A DNA stretch of 64,000 nucleotides from Neopusillimonas aromaticivorans. GTDB lineage: Bacteria; Pseudomonadota; Gammaproteobacteria; Burkholderiales; Burkholderiaceae_B. The DNA lies in contig NZ_CP128233.1 of assembly GCF_030344915.1 (NCBI RefSeq), forward strand, positions 248,001-312,000, read 5' to 3'. Position numbers and translations under genes: made by a program. The notes under the pieces are model-generated. The model saw nothing but the letters and a program-made list of their open reading frames with translations, searched no databases and was not told where the DNA came from. Positions 11,718 through 22,280 of this stretch are shown piece after piece (position 1 is the stretch's first letter; every line of letters starts with the position of its first letter).

Positions 11718-12447
11718 TTACGCTCCAGACTCGGGGTCAGAGTCAAGACTTCCACCCCGGGCAACCCGTTCAGTGGCCTTGACGCCCGTATGACGCACGT
11801 CATCGCCCTGAACCAGATAAATGACCCGTTCAGCCATATTTTTGGCATGGTCGCCAATACGTTCGAGCGAGCGCGCAATAAAAATCAGGTCAATCGAACG
11901 GGAGATCGTACGGGGATCCTCCATCATGTAGGTGACCAAGTGACGCAAGGCTGCCTTCCATTCTTTATCAACTTCCTTGTCGCTGCGCACCACGGTAGCA
12001 GCCAGAATGGAATCTTCACGCGCAAAGCATCCAGAACGTCGCGGATCATGGCCACGACATGCGATGCAATATGGCGCAACTCGACGGCCGGAATGGACCG
12101 GGAATCATCCTCGTGCAGACGACGTGCCATCTTGGCGATCTTTTCAGCCTCATCGCCACAACGCTCCATGTCAGTCAGCATTTTCGACACCGACAGCAAC
12201 AGACGCAAGTCAATAGCAGTGGGTTGATTGCGGGCAATCAGCAGACTGATACGTTCGTCAATGTCGACTTCCAGCTGGTTGACCTCGCGTTCGCGATCAC
12301 GAACACGATCGACGAAGCTGAGTTCGCCGGTAACCATGGCCTCCATGGCTTCCTGGACCATGGCCTCGACCAAGCCCCCATTTGCAAAAATGAAGACCGG
12401 GTGAGCTCAAGCTCGGCGGAAAACTGTTTGTTGGTGTGCTCGGACAT
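11718..12447 (-). CDS. phoU: Phosphate-signalling regulator PhoU (two frameshifts)
   Basis: Cytoplasmic helical regulator linking the Pst phosphate transporter to PhoR. The repaired protein has 243 residues in two three-helix repeats, with the family motifs DLRLLLSVSKMLTDMERCGDE and IARSLERIGDHAKNMAE. The start MSEHTNKQFSAELE follows AAGAAGG at good spacing. Breaks are at 12375-12379 (C5, one base short; FLQMGGLVEAM expected) and about 12014 (a CC pair reduced to C; RVKDSILAATVVRSD expected). No pst or phoBR genes are in the window. rpiA lies upstream on the same strand. Confidence 0.92.
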
Positions 12448-12568
12448 ATCAACCTTCTTTGAGAACATGAACAGGGCGCCGCAGCGGCTACCCCTGATTT
12501 TTTAAAACTGCAGACGATGATTCATGCTTCAGGGTACACCCAAAAAAGTCAGTTTTATGAACTTATTG

Positions 12569-13248
12569 TTAAGCCTTGGGTTTGAGTGTCACAACGCCGT
12601 CCTGGGTTGACATTAAAGCGACAGTCGCCCCCGAGATGGCAAACAGACCACACGTCACGACCCCGGGATGTTGTTGATGATGGCTTCGAGCTCGGCAGGC
12701 TGACGGATGCGCAAACCGGCGACATCAAGAATGACGCAACCGTTATCGGTGACGAACCCCTCGCGCAACTGCGGTTCGCCGCCAAGCGCACGCAAACGAC
12801 GAGCGACCGATTCACGCGCCATCGGAATGACCTCGACCGGCAATGCAAAGGCCCCCAGGCAGTCGACGAATTTGGATTCATCGACAATGCAAACGAACTG
12901 ATCAGCCACCGACGCCACGATTTTCTCACGGGTAAGTGCCCCGCCCCCGCCCTTGATCATGCTCAAACCGGCATCGATTTCGTCTGCGCCATCAACATAC
13001 ACCGGCACCTGAGTGACGTCATTCAGGTCGAATACGGTAATGCCATGACCTTCAAGACGCCGGGTACTGCGTTCGGAGCTGGACACTGTGCCACGGAATT
13101 TTTGTTTATGTACGGCCAATGCGTCGATGAACAGATCGGCCGTTGAACCCGACCCGATACCCACAATGACGTCTGGCCCCAGCAATGGCAAGACGTAATC
13201 AACCGCTGCCTGGGCAACGTTCTGCTTGAGTTCGTTTTGAGAAAGCAT
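12569..13248 (-). CDS. rpiA: Ribose-5-phosphate isomerase A (one frameshift)
   Basis: Interconverts ribose-5-phosphate and ribulose-5-phosphate in the pentose phosphate pathway. The repaired protein has 226 residues and shows GIGSGSTADLFIDAL, DGADEID and KGGGGALTREK, the substrate-loop signatures. One base is missing in the C4 run at 12661-12664, so the raw frame stops at IPGS. The restored end reads IPGVVTCGLFAISGATVAL and finishes with LKPKA before TAA. It is four bases downstream of the ArsC-like gene and probably co-transcribed with it. Confidence 0.94.
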
Positions 13249-13251
13249 GTT

Positions 13252-13611
13252 TTACCCCAGTAGTTCAGAATATTTTTTGTCAGAAAAACCAACGGCAACC
13301 GTACCATCGGGCTTGACCAGTACGGGACGCTTGACCAGCGTGGGTGCTGCGGCAATAAGATCGAGATACCCCTGCGGCGTACTGACCGCCTTTTCAGCCT
13401 CTGACAGCGTGCGCCAGGTGGTTGATGCACGATTCACGAGCTTGTCCCAACCGCCCAGAGCCTGGGCCCACTGTGTCAGCACTTCAGGAGCAACCGGCTG
13501 GTCACGATAGTCGATGAATTCGAATGGCAACCCATTCTGGCCCAGCCAGGCCTGCGCCTTGACGCACGTGCTGCAACGTTTCAGGCCGAACAGTTTCAAA
13601 GGTTGTGTCAT
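13252..13611 (-). CDS. ArsC/Spx-family reductase-like protein (YffB type)
   Basis: Thioredoxin-fold protein of 119 residues, intact. It starts MTQPLKLFGLKRCSTCVKAQ and has the CxxC-like CSTC at the expected active-site position, plus the family end LVKRPVLVKPDG. The length and the motif LVNRASTTWRTL match the YffB/ArsC-like group, whose physiological substrate is unknown; true arsenate reductases share only part of this pattern. The start overlaps the potI stop as ATGA, so it is translated behind the polyamine transporter. No arsenic genes are nearby, which argues against a dedicated arsenic role. Confidence 0.8.
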   Translation of the reverse strand: MTQPLKLFGLKRCSTCVKAQAWLGQNGLPFEFIDYRDQPVAPEVLTQWAQALGGWDKLVNRASTTWRTLSEAEKAVSTPQGYLDLIAAAPTLVKRPVLVKPDGTVAVGFSDKKYSELLG

Positions 13612-14407
13612 TTTGCTTCTCCGCGCCATTGCAGCCGGCTGGCGACAATGACAAAAATACCGACAACCAGAATGAACAAGGTCGCCAGTGCATTGATTTC
13701 AGGTTTGAGCCCCAGACGCACCCGGGAAAACACCTCGAGCGGCAAGGTGGTATAGCCCGGCCCCGACAAGAACGACGCAATCACCACATCATCGAGAGAA
13801 AGGGTGAACGCCAGCAACCACGCGGCCAACAGGGCCGGGGCGATCAGCGGAACCGTGATCAGGAAAAATACCCGGGCCGGGCTGGCCCCCAGATCGAGGG
13901 CGGCTTCTTCCAGTGAGCGATCAAGATCACGAATACGCGACTGAATGACAATGGCCACATACGCGACACACAAGGTGACATGTCCGACCCAGATGGTGAA
14001 CATGCCGGTTCCTTCTGGCCAACCCAGCCACTGGCCCATTTCAACAAACAGCAATAACAAGGAAATACCCAGCACCACTTCGGGAATGACCAACGGTGCG
14101 CTGAGCATGCCGATATACAAGGTGAACCCCTGAATCGGCCCATGCGCGCCAGCACATACCCTGCCCACGTGCCGATAATGACGGCGGCTGTTGCGGTAAG
14201 CGCAGCGATTTTTAATGAAAGAAACGCCGCGCTGAGCAAAGCGCGATCATTGAACAATTCCAGATACCAACGAAATGAAAACCCTGACCAGGAGGTCATG
14301 AGGGCGGAGTCGTTGAACGAAAAAACCATCAGGCAGGCGATGGGCACATACAGGAACGCATACCCCAGCGTCAGCGCAATGGCCTTCAACGTACGGTCAG
14401 GCTGCAT
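13608..14407 (-). CDS. potI: Polyamine-type ABC transporter permease PotI (one frameshift)
   Basis: Inner-membrane permease, repaired length 266 residues, about six membrane segments. The permease loop EEAALDLGASPARVFFLIT is the ATPase contact motif. One base is missing in the C4 run at 14127-14130 (LARMGRFRGFTLYIG expected). The start ATG CAG CCT lies inside the end of potH. As sequenced, potH and potI read on in a single frame, which I attribute to a separate missing base in potH. It is the last transporter gene of potFGHI. Confidence 0.85.
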
Positions 14408-15320
14408 CACCACCCCTTTACCGGCATTCATTTGCTCAAGCTGGTTACGCTGGAAAATGACCAGCGGCACCAGCAAAATGGCCACCATAACCACCGTAAC
14501 GGCGGCGGCCATCGGCCAATCGGTATTGTTGAAAAATTCGGTCCACATGATGCGGCCCATCATGAGCGTATCGGCCCCGCCCAGCATTTCCGGAATGACA
14601 TATTCACCCACTGTGGGGATGAACACCAGCATGCCGCCGGCAATCACGCCCGGCAGCGACAACGGTAACGTCACCTTGAAGAACGCCGTAAAAGGACGAG
14701 CACCCAGGTCGTAAGCCGCTTCAAGCAGGCGACGATCGAGTTTGACCAGATTGGCATAAAGCGGCAGGATGAAAAACGGCAGATAGGCGTAAACCAACCC
14801 AATGTAGACCGCCAGATCAGTGCGGTAGATTTCCAGCGGCGTATCGATGACACCCAGCCACAAAAGGAAGTTGTTCAGCAGCCCGTCGTTACGCAAAATA
14901 CCCACCCAGGCGTAGACCCGCAACAACAATGACGTCCAGAACGGCAGCACGACAGCCAACAACAACAGATTGCGGGCCCGGGGCTGGATTGCGCAATGTA
15001 ATAGGCCATCGGATAGCCGATCAGGGCACAGCATAGCGTGGTGATCGCCGCCACCTTGATGGAATTCAGGTAGGTCGCAATGTACAGGCTGTCGGTAAAC
15101 AGCAGGTAATAGGCGTTCAGGTGCAGCCCCAGCTTCAGGGTGTAGTCTTCCAGCTGAGCCAGCGGCGTGTACGGGGGATACCAAAACGCAGGTCGGCAAA
15201 ACTGATCTTGAATACCAGCAAAAACGGCACAAGCAAGAACAGCGCCATCCAGAGAAAGGGCGGCAAAATCGCAAGACGCCGCGATAACAGGCGACGAGAC
15301 CAGGCTGGCATTGGCTTCAT
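14397..15320 (-). CDS. potH: Polyamine-type ABC transporter permease PotH (two or three frameshifts)
   Basis: Membrane permease partner of PotI. The start MKPMPAWSRRLLSRRLAI overlaps the potG stop as ATGA. The contact loop is LLEAAYDLGARPFTAFFKVT. Breaks lie at 15173-15177 (G5; FGIPPYTPLAQLEDY expected) and within 14974-14983 (SSPGARNLLLL expected). The frame then runs without a stop into potI. One extra base in the C4 run at 14413-14416 would give an end at TGA 14399-14397, overlapping the potI start and making 308 residues, a normal length. That third correction and the 3' end are inference. Confidence 0.8.
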
Positions 15321-16447
15321 GACGGCAGCACCGTTGCACTATCGGCCGCCCAGCTGACATAGACCTCGTCTTCAACGGCCGGCGCTGTGGCCGGGTCCTG
15401 TACCATCAGGGGCACATTGGCCTCAAGCATGAAACCGGAATCAAGGCGAACCTGATAACGCACATAACTGCCCATCCAGGCCACATGGCTGACGATCCCG
15501 TGCGCCCAGTTACCCTCGACCAGCGGCTGCTCACGCAGCACGCGGATATGTTCCGGCCTGATCGAGACGTGAACATCCATACCGAGGGGCTCACTGACCC
15601 CATGCGAAACGAACAAGGGGCGACTGAGCTGATCGCTTTCTATCACGATGTGATCGGGCTCATCGACCGTGATGCGGCCGTCAAACAGGTTGGTCGAACC
15701 GATGAACCCGGCCACAAAGCGCGAATTCGGAAAGGTGTAAACGTCTTGCGGTGTGCCGCACTGAATGATCTGCCCCTCGGTCATGACCGCCAGACGATCC
15801 GCCATGGTCATAGATTCTTCCTGGTCATGGGTCACCATGATGCACGTGACCCCTACCTGCTCCAGGATCTTCACCAGCTCGACCTGGGTTTTCTGGCGGA
15901 TTTGCTTGTCGAGTGCCGACATGGGTTCGTCAAGCAGCAACAACTTGGGCCGCTTGACCAGGCTGCGAGCCAGCGCCACACGCTGTTGCTGCCCGCCCGA
16001 TAACTGATGCGGCTTGCGACGCGAATACGCCGCCATCTGCACCAGATCGAGTGCTTCGAAAACCCGTTCGTGGATTTCGTTGCGCGGCACCCCTTCCTGC
16101 TTGAGCCCGAACGCCACGTTGGCTTCAATCGTCATGTGCGGAAACAGCGCATACGACTGGAACATCATGTTCACGGGACGGCGATAAGGAGGCAAGGCGG
16201 TGATGTCTTCGTTGTCCAGGTAGATACGGCCTGAGGTCGGTTGCTCAAAACCGGCCAGCATGCGCAACAACGTTGACTTGCCACAACCGGAACTGCCCAG
16301 CAGGGCGAAGATTTCACCGCGTCGCACGGACAGGTTGACCGACTGAACGGCAACCGTATCGCCAAAAATCTTGACGACGTCCTCGACACGAACGAATTCG
16401 TCGGCATCGGCCGACCAGGTGCTGCCTGCACTGCGATTATCTGTCAT
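15317..16447 (-). CDS. potG: Polyamine-type ABC transporter ATP-binding protein PotG
   Basis: ATPase of the spermidine/putrescine import family, 376 residues, intact. Walker A is GSSGCGKST, signature LSGGQQQRVALARSL, Walker B LLLLDEPMSALD, H-loop VTHDQEE, followed by the TOBE domain from about residue 290 with SIRPEHIRVLRE. The length and the TOBE domain match PotG/PotA. It lies three bases after potF and overlaps potH. The exact polyamine, or a related substrate, cannot be decided from the sequence. Confidence 0.9.
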   Translation of the reverse strand: MTDNRSAGSTWSADADEFVRVEDVVKIFGDTVAVQSVNLSVRRGEIFALLGSSGCGKSTLLRMLAGFEQPTSGRIYLDNEDITALPPYRRPVNMMFQSYALFPHMTIEANVAFGLKQEGVPRNEIHERVFEALDLVQMAAYSRRKPHQLSGGQQQRVALARSLVKRPKLLLLDEPMSALDKQIRQKTQVELVKILEQVGVTCIMVTHDQEESMTMADRLAVMTEGQIIQCGTPQDVYTFPNSRFVAGFIGSTNLFDGRITVDEPDHIVIESDQLSRPLFVSHGVSEPLGMDVHVSIRPEHIRVLREQPLVEGNWAHGIVSHVAWMGSYVRYQVRLDSGFMLEANVPLMVQDPATAPAVEDEVYVSWAADSATVLPS

Positions 16448-16450
16448 GGT

Positions 16451-17545
16451 TTAACGGCCTGATTTCAGCGCTGCCCACATCCGCGTCTGGATGCGCTTTG
16501 CAACAAGGGGCTGGGATTTGATCACGAACAACGAACGCGCCACCTCGGGTGGCGGATAAATCATGGGATTGCTGGCCACTTCTTCGACCACAAAGTCACG
16601 CGCCGACTTGTTCGCATTCGGGTAGAACATTTCATTGGTGATGGCGGCATGCACTTGCGGCGTTTCAATGTAATTGATAAAAGCGTGGGCTTCATCAACA
16701 TTACGGGCGTCGGCCGGTATCGCCATGGTGTCAAACCAGGCCGGCGCACCGCCCTCGGGAATGACGTAATCGATCTCGAAAGGTTTACCCGCCTCTTTGG
16801 CACGCGAACGGGCAATCATGATGTCGCCCGAAAAACCATACACCATGCACAAGTCACCCGAGGCCAGCTCATCGATATAACCCGACGAACTGAACTGACG
16901 AATGTAAGGACGGATCTGCTTGAGGACCTCGAGCGCGGCCGCGTAGTCTTCCGTACTGTGGCTGTTGGGGTCTTTGCCAAGGTAATTGAGTACCGCCGGA
17001 AACACCTGCGCGGCCTCGTCAAGAATGGAAATGCCACAGCTTCGCAATTTCTGCGCGTATTCGGGCTTGAACAGAATATCCCAACTGTTCAACGGGGCAT
17101 CGGGGCCGAGAATTTCACGCACCTTGGTCACATTGAAACCGAGACCATTGGTGCCATAACCCCAGGGCACCAGATACTGGTTACCCGGGTCTACCGCAGC
17201 GACCAGGGCCATGAGGTCCGGGTCAAGGTGTTTCAGATTGGGCAGTTTCGATTTATCGAGTTTCTGGAACAACCCCGCCTCGATCTGGCGCGCGGCGTAG
17301 TGAGTGGAAGGCACAACAATGTCGTAGCCCGACTTGCCTGTCAGAAGCTTGGCCTGCAAGGTATCGTTGCTGTCGTAAACATCGTATCGGATGCGGATAC
17401 CGGTCTCGCGTTCAAAACCCGGAAGCGTATCGGGTGCCGTATATTCAGCCCAGTTATAAACGTTCAACACCTGCGCCTGCACGGGCATTACAAGCAGCGC
17501 CGCCCCGGCCAACAGCATGATTTTAGCGACCAGACGAGAGATCAT
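16451..17545 (-). CDS. potF: Periplasmic polyamine-binding protein PotF-like
   Basis: Extracytoplasmic solute-binding protein feeding PotGHI. It begins with a signal peptide (MISRLVAKIMLLAGAALL, cleavage probably after VQAQ) and then VLNVYNWAEYTAPDTLPGFE, the standard start of the mature PotF/PotD family. Other family blocks are YDIVVPSTHYAARQIEAG and LVPWGYGTNGLGFN. The start is the ATG ten bases after AAGG; a TTG three codons earlier is too close to that site. The gene is intact at 364 residues and first in the operon. Confidence 0.9.
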   Translation of the reverse strand: MISRLVAKIMLLAGAALLVMPVQAQVLNVYNWAEYTAPDTLPGFERETGIRIRYDVYDSNDTLQAKLLTGKSGYDIVVPSTHYAARQIEAGLFQKLDKSKLPNLKHLDPDLMALVAAVDPGNQYLVPWGYGTNGLGFNVTKVREILGPDAPLNSWDILFKPEYAQKLRSCGISILDEAAQVFPAVLNYLGKDPNSHSTEDYAAALEVLKQIRPYIRQFSSSGYIDELASGDLCMVYGFSGDIMIARSRAKEAGKPFEIDYVIPEGGAPAWFDTMAIPADARNVDEAHAFINYIETPQVHAAITNEMFYPNANKSARDFVVEEVASNPMIYPPPEVARSLFVIKSQPLVAKRIQTRMWAALKSGR

Positions 17546-17575
17546 GACCGACAAACCTTGACAAGAATTTTCAGG

Positions 17576-17598
17576 AAAGGCGTGATGATAGCGCCTTT
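17576..17598 (-). terminator. Possible terminator after kdkA / potF leader hairpin
   Basis: Seven-base stem AAAGGCG (17576-17582) and CGCCTTT (17592-17598) with a nine-base loop, in the 75-base gap between the kdkA stop and the potF start. It could end the kdkA transcript. The U-tract on the minus strand is poor, so function is uncertain. Confidence 0.35.
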
Positions 17599-17620
17599 TT
17601 AACCGCAGAACCCGCTGTTT

Positions 17621-18358
17621 TCAGGTGGCAGACAGCTGCCGGTACGCCACATCAAGAGCGTGTGCAAAAGACTGGCCCAACGCACCCTGCTTGCCTAATG
17701 AACGATACAGCCGTACCAGATTTGCCCGACGTCGGGCTGTCGTCATGCGACACACACGCCCGCGATCAAAGTCAATCAGCCAGACCCGACCGGCCGGATC
17801 GAGCAGAATATTAAAGGCATTCAGATCAGCATGCCAGACATTGGCGTCGTGCACGCGCAAAATGGCAGCGGCCACGCGAATCGGGTCGGCGACATCCAGT
17901 GACCGGGCCAGCGTGGTGGCCCCGTGGATGCGCGCCACCACAATAGCCGCCCGATACACCATGCCCGCACGCCACCACGCCGCCCCCAAAGGCTCGGGTA
18001 CCGGCAACCCCTGGCGCACCATGCGATCGAGCAATGCAAACTCTGCAAAGGAGCGGGTGCGTTCAACCCCTTGCCACAGATAATGTTGCTGGCTGATACG
18101 GGCTACCAGGCCGCCACGGCGATAATGGCGAAGCACTGCACTTTCCCAAGGCCCCTGCACAAACCAGGCGGCCTGACGCCCACCGACCTGCACCGGTACT
18201 GCCTGCAATAATGCCTGAGCCGGGTCAAACCACAGCGCCGGGCTTTCATTTCGGGCCCGGGTTGCCAGTCGGGCAGCCAGGCGCAACCCGCCGGCATCGA
18301 TCGGGATATCGACCCAGTCGGGTGCGTTCAGGCTATTGGATGGCGACGATAAGGACAT
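17621..18358 (-). CDS. kdkA: 3-deoxy-D-manno-octulosonic acid (Kdo) kinase
   Basis: LPS-core kinase that phosphorylates Kdo on lipid A, related to the WaaP/RIO protein-kinase fold. The 245-residue protein shows VLRHYRRGGLVARI near the N-terminus, the catalytic loop WHADLNAFNILLD and the metal-binding IDFDRGR. These match KdkA rather than WaaP. The start MSLSSPSNSL has no strong ribosome site. The gene follows the FtsX-type permease by 20 bases on the same strand. No other LPS gene adjoins it. Confidence 0.85.
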   Translation of the reverse strand: MSLSSPSNSLNAPDWVDIPIDAGGLRLAARLATRARNESPALWFDPAQALLQAVPVQVGGRQAAWFVQGPWESAVLRHYRRGGLVARISQQHYLWQGVERTRSFAEFALLDRMVRQGLPVPEPLGAAWWRAGMVYRAAIVVARIHGATTLARSLDVADPIRVAAAILRVHDANVWHADLNAFNILLDPAGRVWLIDFDRGRVCRMTTARRRANLVRLYRSLGKQGALGQSFAHALDVAYRQLSAT

Positions 18359-18378
18359 GGCGACGAGAAGCAAACAGC

Positions 18379-20883
18379 TCAGGACATTGTCCGCAGGGAC
18401 AACAACGGCGGCGTTTTCAGGATACCCCGCAACGCCAGATTACCCGCCAGCAGCGCCGCCAGAATACCTGCCATGCTACCCACCAGCCAGGGCCAGAGCG
18501 GCCAGGTAAAACTGATCTCGATGACCCATTCGGCCAGTACCCAGGCGATGGCGACGGCACCGAAACTGGCCAGCAAACCAGACAACCCGCCAATCAGGAC
18601 AAGCTCGACGGCCATGGCCACCGACAACTGTCGTGAGTTCGCACCCAGCATGCGCAAAATGGCCACTTCACGCATGCGCTCGTCGCGGGTTGAGAAAACG
18701 CAGCCGCAAGCACCAGAACACCCGCCGCAATGGTGAACACAAAGAGCGTCTGAACGGCTTTGACCACCTGATCAAGAATGAACTTGAGCTGTGTCAGCAT
18801 GGAACCCACATCAAAAACTGTCAGGTTGGGAAACTGGTGGACCAGATCCTGGACCAGGCCCGATTTATCAGGAGGCAAATAAAACGCCGTCAGATAAGAC
18901 GTCGGGGCATAATCAAGTACCCCGGGCGACATCAAGGCAAAAAAATTGACATCGAAGGAGTCCCACTTGACCGACCGCAAACTGCTTACCCGAACAACCA
19001 CCTGCTCGCCGGCAATGTCAAACCCCAGTTCATCGCCCAAACCGACGCCCAGCGTATCGGCAACCCCGGACTCCAGTGAAACCTCAGGGGCAGTGACGTC
19101 AAGCCAGCGACCGGCGACCACCCGATTGCTTTGCGGGAGATCGGCACGCCATGACAAGTTGAATTCGCGGTCAATCATGCGTTGCGCACGCGGGCTGCTG
19201 TAACTGCGCGAATCGACCGGCTGGCGATTGATCGTGACCAACCGCCCCCGCACCATGGGCGCTGGCGCATCAAGGACAATACCTGCCGACTTCAGGCGAG
19301 CCTGGACGGCGTCGCGCTGACCGGGCTGAATATTGATCAGGAACGTATTGGGTGCGTCATCAGGCAAGGCATTTTGCCAGCCTTGCAACAGGTCGGTGCG
19401 GGTGATGCTGAGCAACAGCAGAATCAGCAGCCCGACAGACAAGGCGCACACCTGGGCAACCACCAGGGACGTTCTGCGCGCAATACCCGCCAGCGCGAAC
19501 CGCAACACGGAAGGTGCTCCGGTCTGCTGACGGAAATAGCCCAGAGCGGCAACTCCCAGCCAGGCCAACTGGCTGCATACGGCCAGCACCACAAGAACGC
19601 CACCGACAATGACTGCACTCAGCATCACGTCGGAGGACACCCATAGGGCCAATGCAAAAAACCGGCCAACCCAAGCACATAGGGTGTCGCACGATATTTA
19701 AGCGGCGTACCGGAATCCTGGCGCAGCACACGCGCCGGTGCAACACGGCCCAATTCAGCCAGCGGAGCCAGGGCAAACCCCAGCAAGAGCAATAGCCCGG
19801 TCACAAAACCCTGTCCTGCCGGATGCCACGAAGGTGACGGCAGCGGCGTGTCGAACACCACGGCGACAGCAGCAACCAGCACTTCATGCACGGCATAACC
19901 CAGCAGCACGCCGAGTGCCGAAGCCCCGATGGAAAACACCAGGAATTCGACAAGCAGCGCCCACTGGAGCTGACGCCGCGCTGCGCCCAGGCAGCGCATA
20001 ATGGCCATACCGTCCCGGTGACGCAGCTGGTAGCGGCGCGTGGCAAGAGCCACCGCCACCGCAGCAATCATCACCGTCAGCAAAGCCACAAGCATCAGAA
20101 ATTGATGTGCACGTTGCAGCGAACCCCGGATTTCGGGGCTGGCATCGTCAATGGACTGCAAACGCTGGCCCGGTGTCAGGGCATTCTCAAGCCAGACGCG
20201 ATAACCGGCCAATGTATAGCCCGAACCGGCCACCAGCATCCCGTAACGTGCCCGGCTTCCCAAACCCAACAGGCCCGTTGCCTCCAGGTCGGAAGCGTTG
20301 ATCATGACACGGGGCGCCACATTGACAAAGCGCACCCCGCGATCAGGCTCGTAGGCAATGACACCACTGATTTTCATGGACAAGTCGCCGACATCAAGCG
20401 CACCGCCGGGCTCAACGGACAGCAGCGTCAGGATCTGTGGGTCAACCCATACCGTACCCGGCTCGGGTGCCCGATCTGCCAGTCGTGTTTGCCCATCGCC
20501 GACGTCAAGCCGCAGACCCGGGTAAAGCGGGTAACCATCGGACACCGCCCTGACCGATGCCAGACGAACCCCGCTTTGCGTACCCACCATGGACGGGAAA
20601 GACACCGTAAGCGCCGTTTCAAGACCGGCACCCTGTGCGCGTGCCATGAAGAGTTCAGGCACTGGGGCATCCGCCTCAAGTGCAAGGTCACCCCCAGCAT
20701 CTGGACCGAATTGCTGGTCAGGGCCTGACTGACGCGGTCTGCCAGAAAACCAACACTGGTAACAGCAACCACTGCAATAACCAACGCCAGCAAAAGGATG
20801 TTGAGCTCGCCCGAACGCCAGTCACGTCGTAACGCAGACAGCCCCAGACGCCAGGCGGAACCTTGATGGTTTCTAACGGACAT
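18379..20883 (-). CDS. FtsX/MacB-type ABC transporter permease, YbbP-like (three frameshifts)
   Basis: Large inner-membrane permease, repaired length 835 residues, with two FtsX modules each made of paired membrane helices and periplasmic domains. The N-terminal helix is LLLALVIAVVAVTSVGFLA, and TRDERMREVAILRMLGA is the cytoplasmic FtsX motif. Breaks at 20691-20695 (C5), 19656-19661 (A6) and 18695-18698 (A4) each need one base. In relatives such permeases pair with a LolD/YbbA-like ATPase and handle lipoproteins or lipids; no such ATPase gene adjoins it here. The exact transported substrate is unknown. Confidence 0.82.
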
Positions 20884-20903
20884 ACGACCTCTTTTTCAGC
20901 ACA

Positions 20904-22267
20904 CTAGAACGCACTTTCACGCAGACGGGCAATGGCGGCGTCAATGCGGTCAACGGCCCAGACCTCAAGACCCGGTATGGGCTGACGCGGTGCATTGGCT
21001 TTCGGGATGAGGGCGATCTTGAACCCGAGTTTGGCGGCCTCTTTGAGGCGCTCTTGCCCCCGCGGTGCCGGACGGATCTCGCCGGCCAGACCCACCTCGC
21101 CAAAGGCCAGCAAACCCGCCGGCAGCGGACGATTGTGCAACGATGACAAAATGGCCAGCAACACCGGCAAATCGGCTGCTGGCTCGGTGATTTTGACGCC
21201 GCCAACCGCATTGACGAAAACGTCCTGGTCATGCGTCACTACCCCGGCGTGACGGTGCAGCACCGCCAGCAGCATGGCCAGACGCGTCCCTTCAAGGCCT
21301 ACGCTGATCCGGCGCGGGTTGGGCGCGTGCGCCGTATCAACCAAGGCCTGGATTTCAACCAGCAAGGGCCGCGTACCCTCTTGGGTGGCCATCACGCATG
21401 ACCCCGCCACGCTTTGATCGTGCTGCGACAAGAACAAGGCCGACGGGTTGCTGACCCCTTTGAGGCCACGGTCAGTCATGGCAAACACACCCAGTTCATT
21501 GACCGCACCAAACCGGTTCTTGAACGCCCTCACCAAACGAAACGACGAATGGGTGTCGCCTTCAAAGTAGAGCACGGTATCAACGATGTGTTCGAGCACG
21601 CGGGGCCCGGCCAGCGCCCCTTCTTTGGTAACGTGACCGATGAACACGAGTGTGATGCCCGTTTGCTTGGCCATACGGGTCAGCTGCGCCGCACATTCTC
21701 GCACTTGCGATACCGAACCCGGTGCCGCAGACAACTCGGCTGAATACAACGTCTGTATGGAGTCGATAACGGCAACCGCCGGCTTTTGTGCCGTCAGTGT
21801 CGCCATGATGGCATCGAGCCTGATTTCTGCCAGAAGACTGACTTTGCCGGTACTCAGTTCAAGCCGGCGAGCCCGCAAGGCCACTTGCTCGGCAGATTCC
21901 TCACCTGTGACATAAAGCACCGGTACCTGCTGTGACAGCGTTGCCATCGCCTGAAGCAGCAAGGTCGATTTACCCACCCCGGATCACCGCCGATGAGTAT
22001 GACCGCACCGGGTACGAGGCCACCGCCCAGAACCCGGTCAAACTCGGCTATGCCGGATGGCTGGCGCGGCAGTTCACGGGCTTCGATATCGGCCAGCACC
22101 TGCACCGGACTGGCCCCGGCCAGCGACGCATAACGGTGCGATGCCGCAGGCGCTTCAAGCGTCTCGACCAGGGTATTCCAGGACCCGCAATGGGGACACT
22201 TGCCTTCCCATTTGAGGCTGGTACCGCCGCAGTCGGAACACACAAAATTGGTTTTTGATTTGGCCAT
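20904..22267 (-). CDS. radA: DNA repair protein RadA (one frameshift)
   Basis: RecA-like ATPase that promotes branch migration in recombination. The repaired protein has 454 residues: a C4 zinc finger (CSDCGG near residue 10 and CPHCGSWNTL), Walker A GGDPGVGKSTLLLQ, the RadA KNRFG motif in RAFKNRFGAVNELG, and a Lon-like C-terminal domain. One base is missing in the C4 run at 21977-21980, exactly in the Walker A codons. The start MAKSKTNFVCSDCG is the normal family start. It lies 13 bases downstream of the SDR gene. Confidence 0.95.
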
Positions 22268-22280
22268 GACCGGGCTGCGC

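Noticed and set aside
12540..12568. Terminator after rpiA
   Set aside because: Only a four-base stem (AGTT/AACT) near a T run; too weak to call.
16649..17602. 317-codon plus-strand frame opposite potF
   Set aside because: Antisense to a complete, conserved binding-protein gene with signal peptide; no recognisable protein features.
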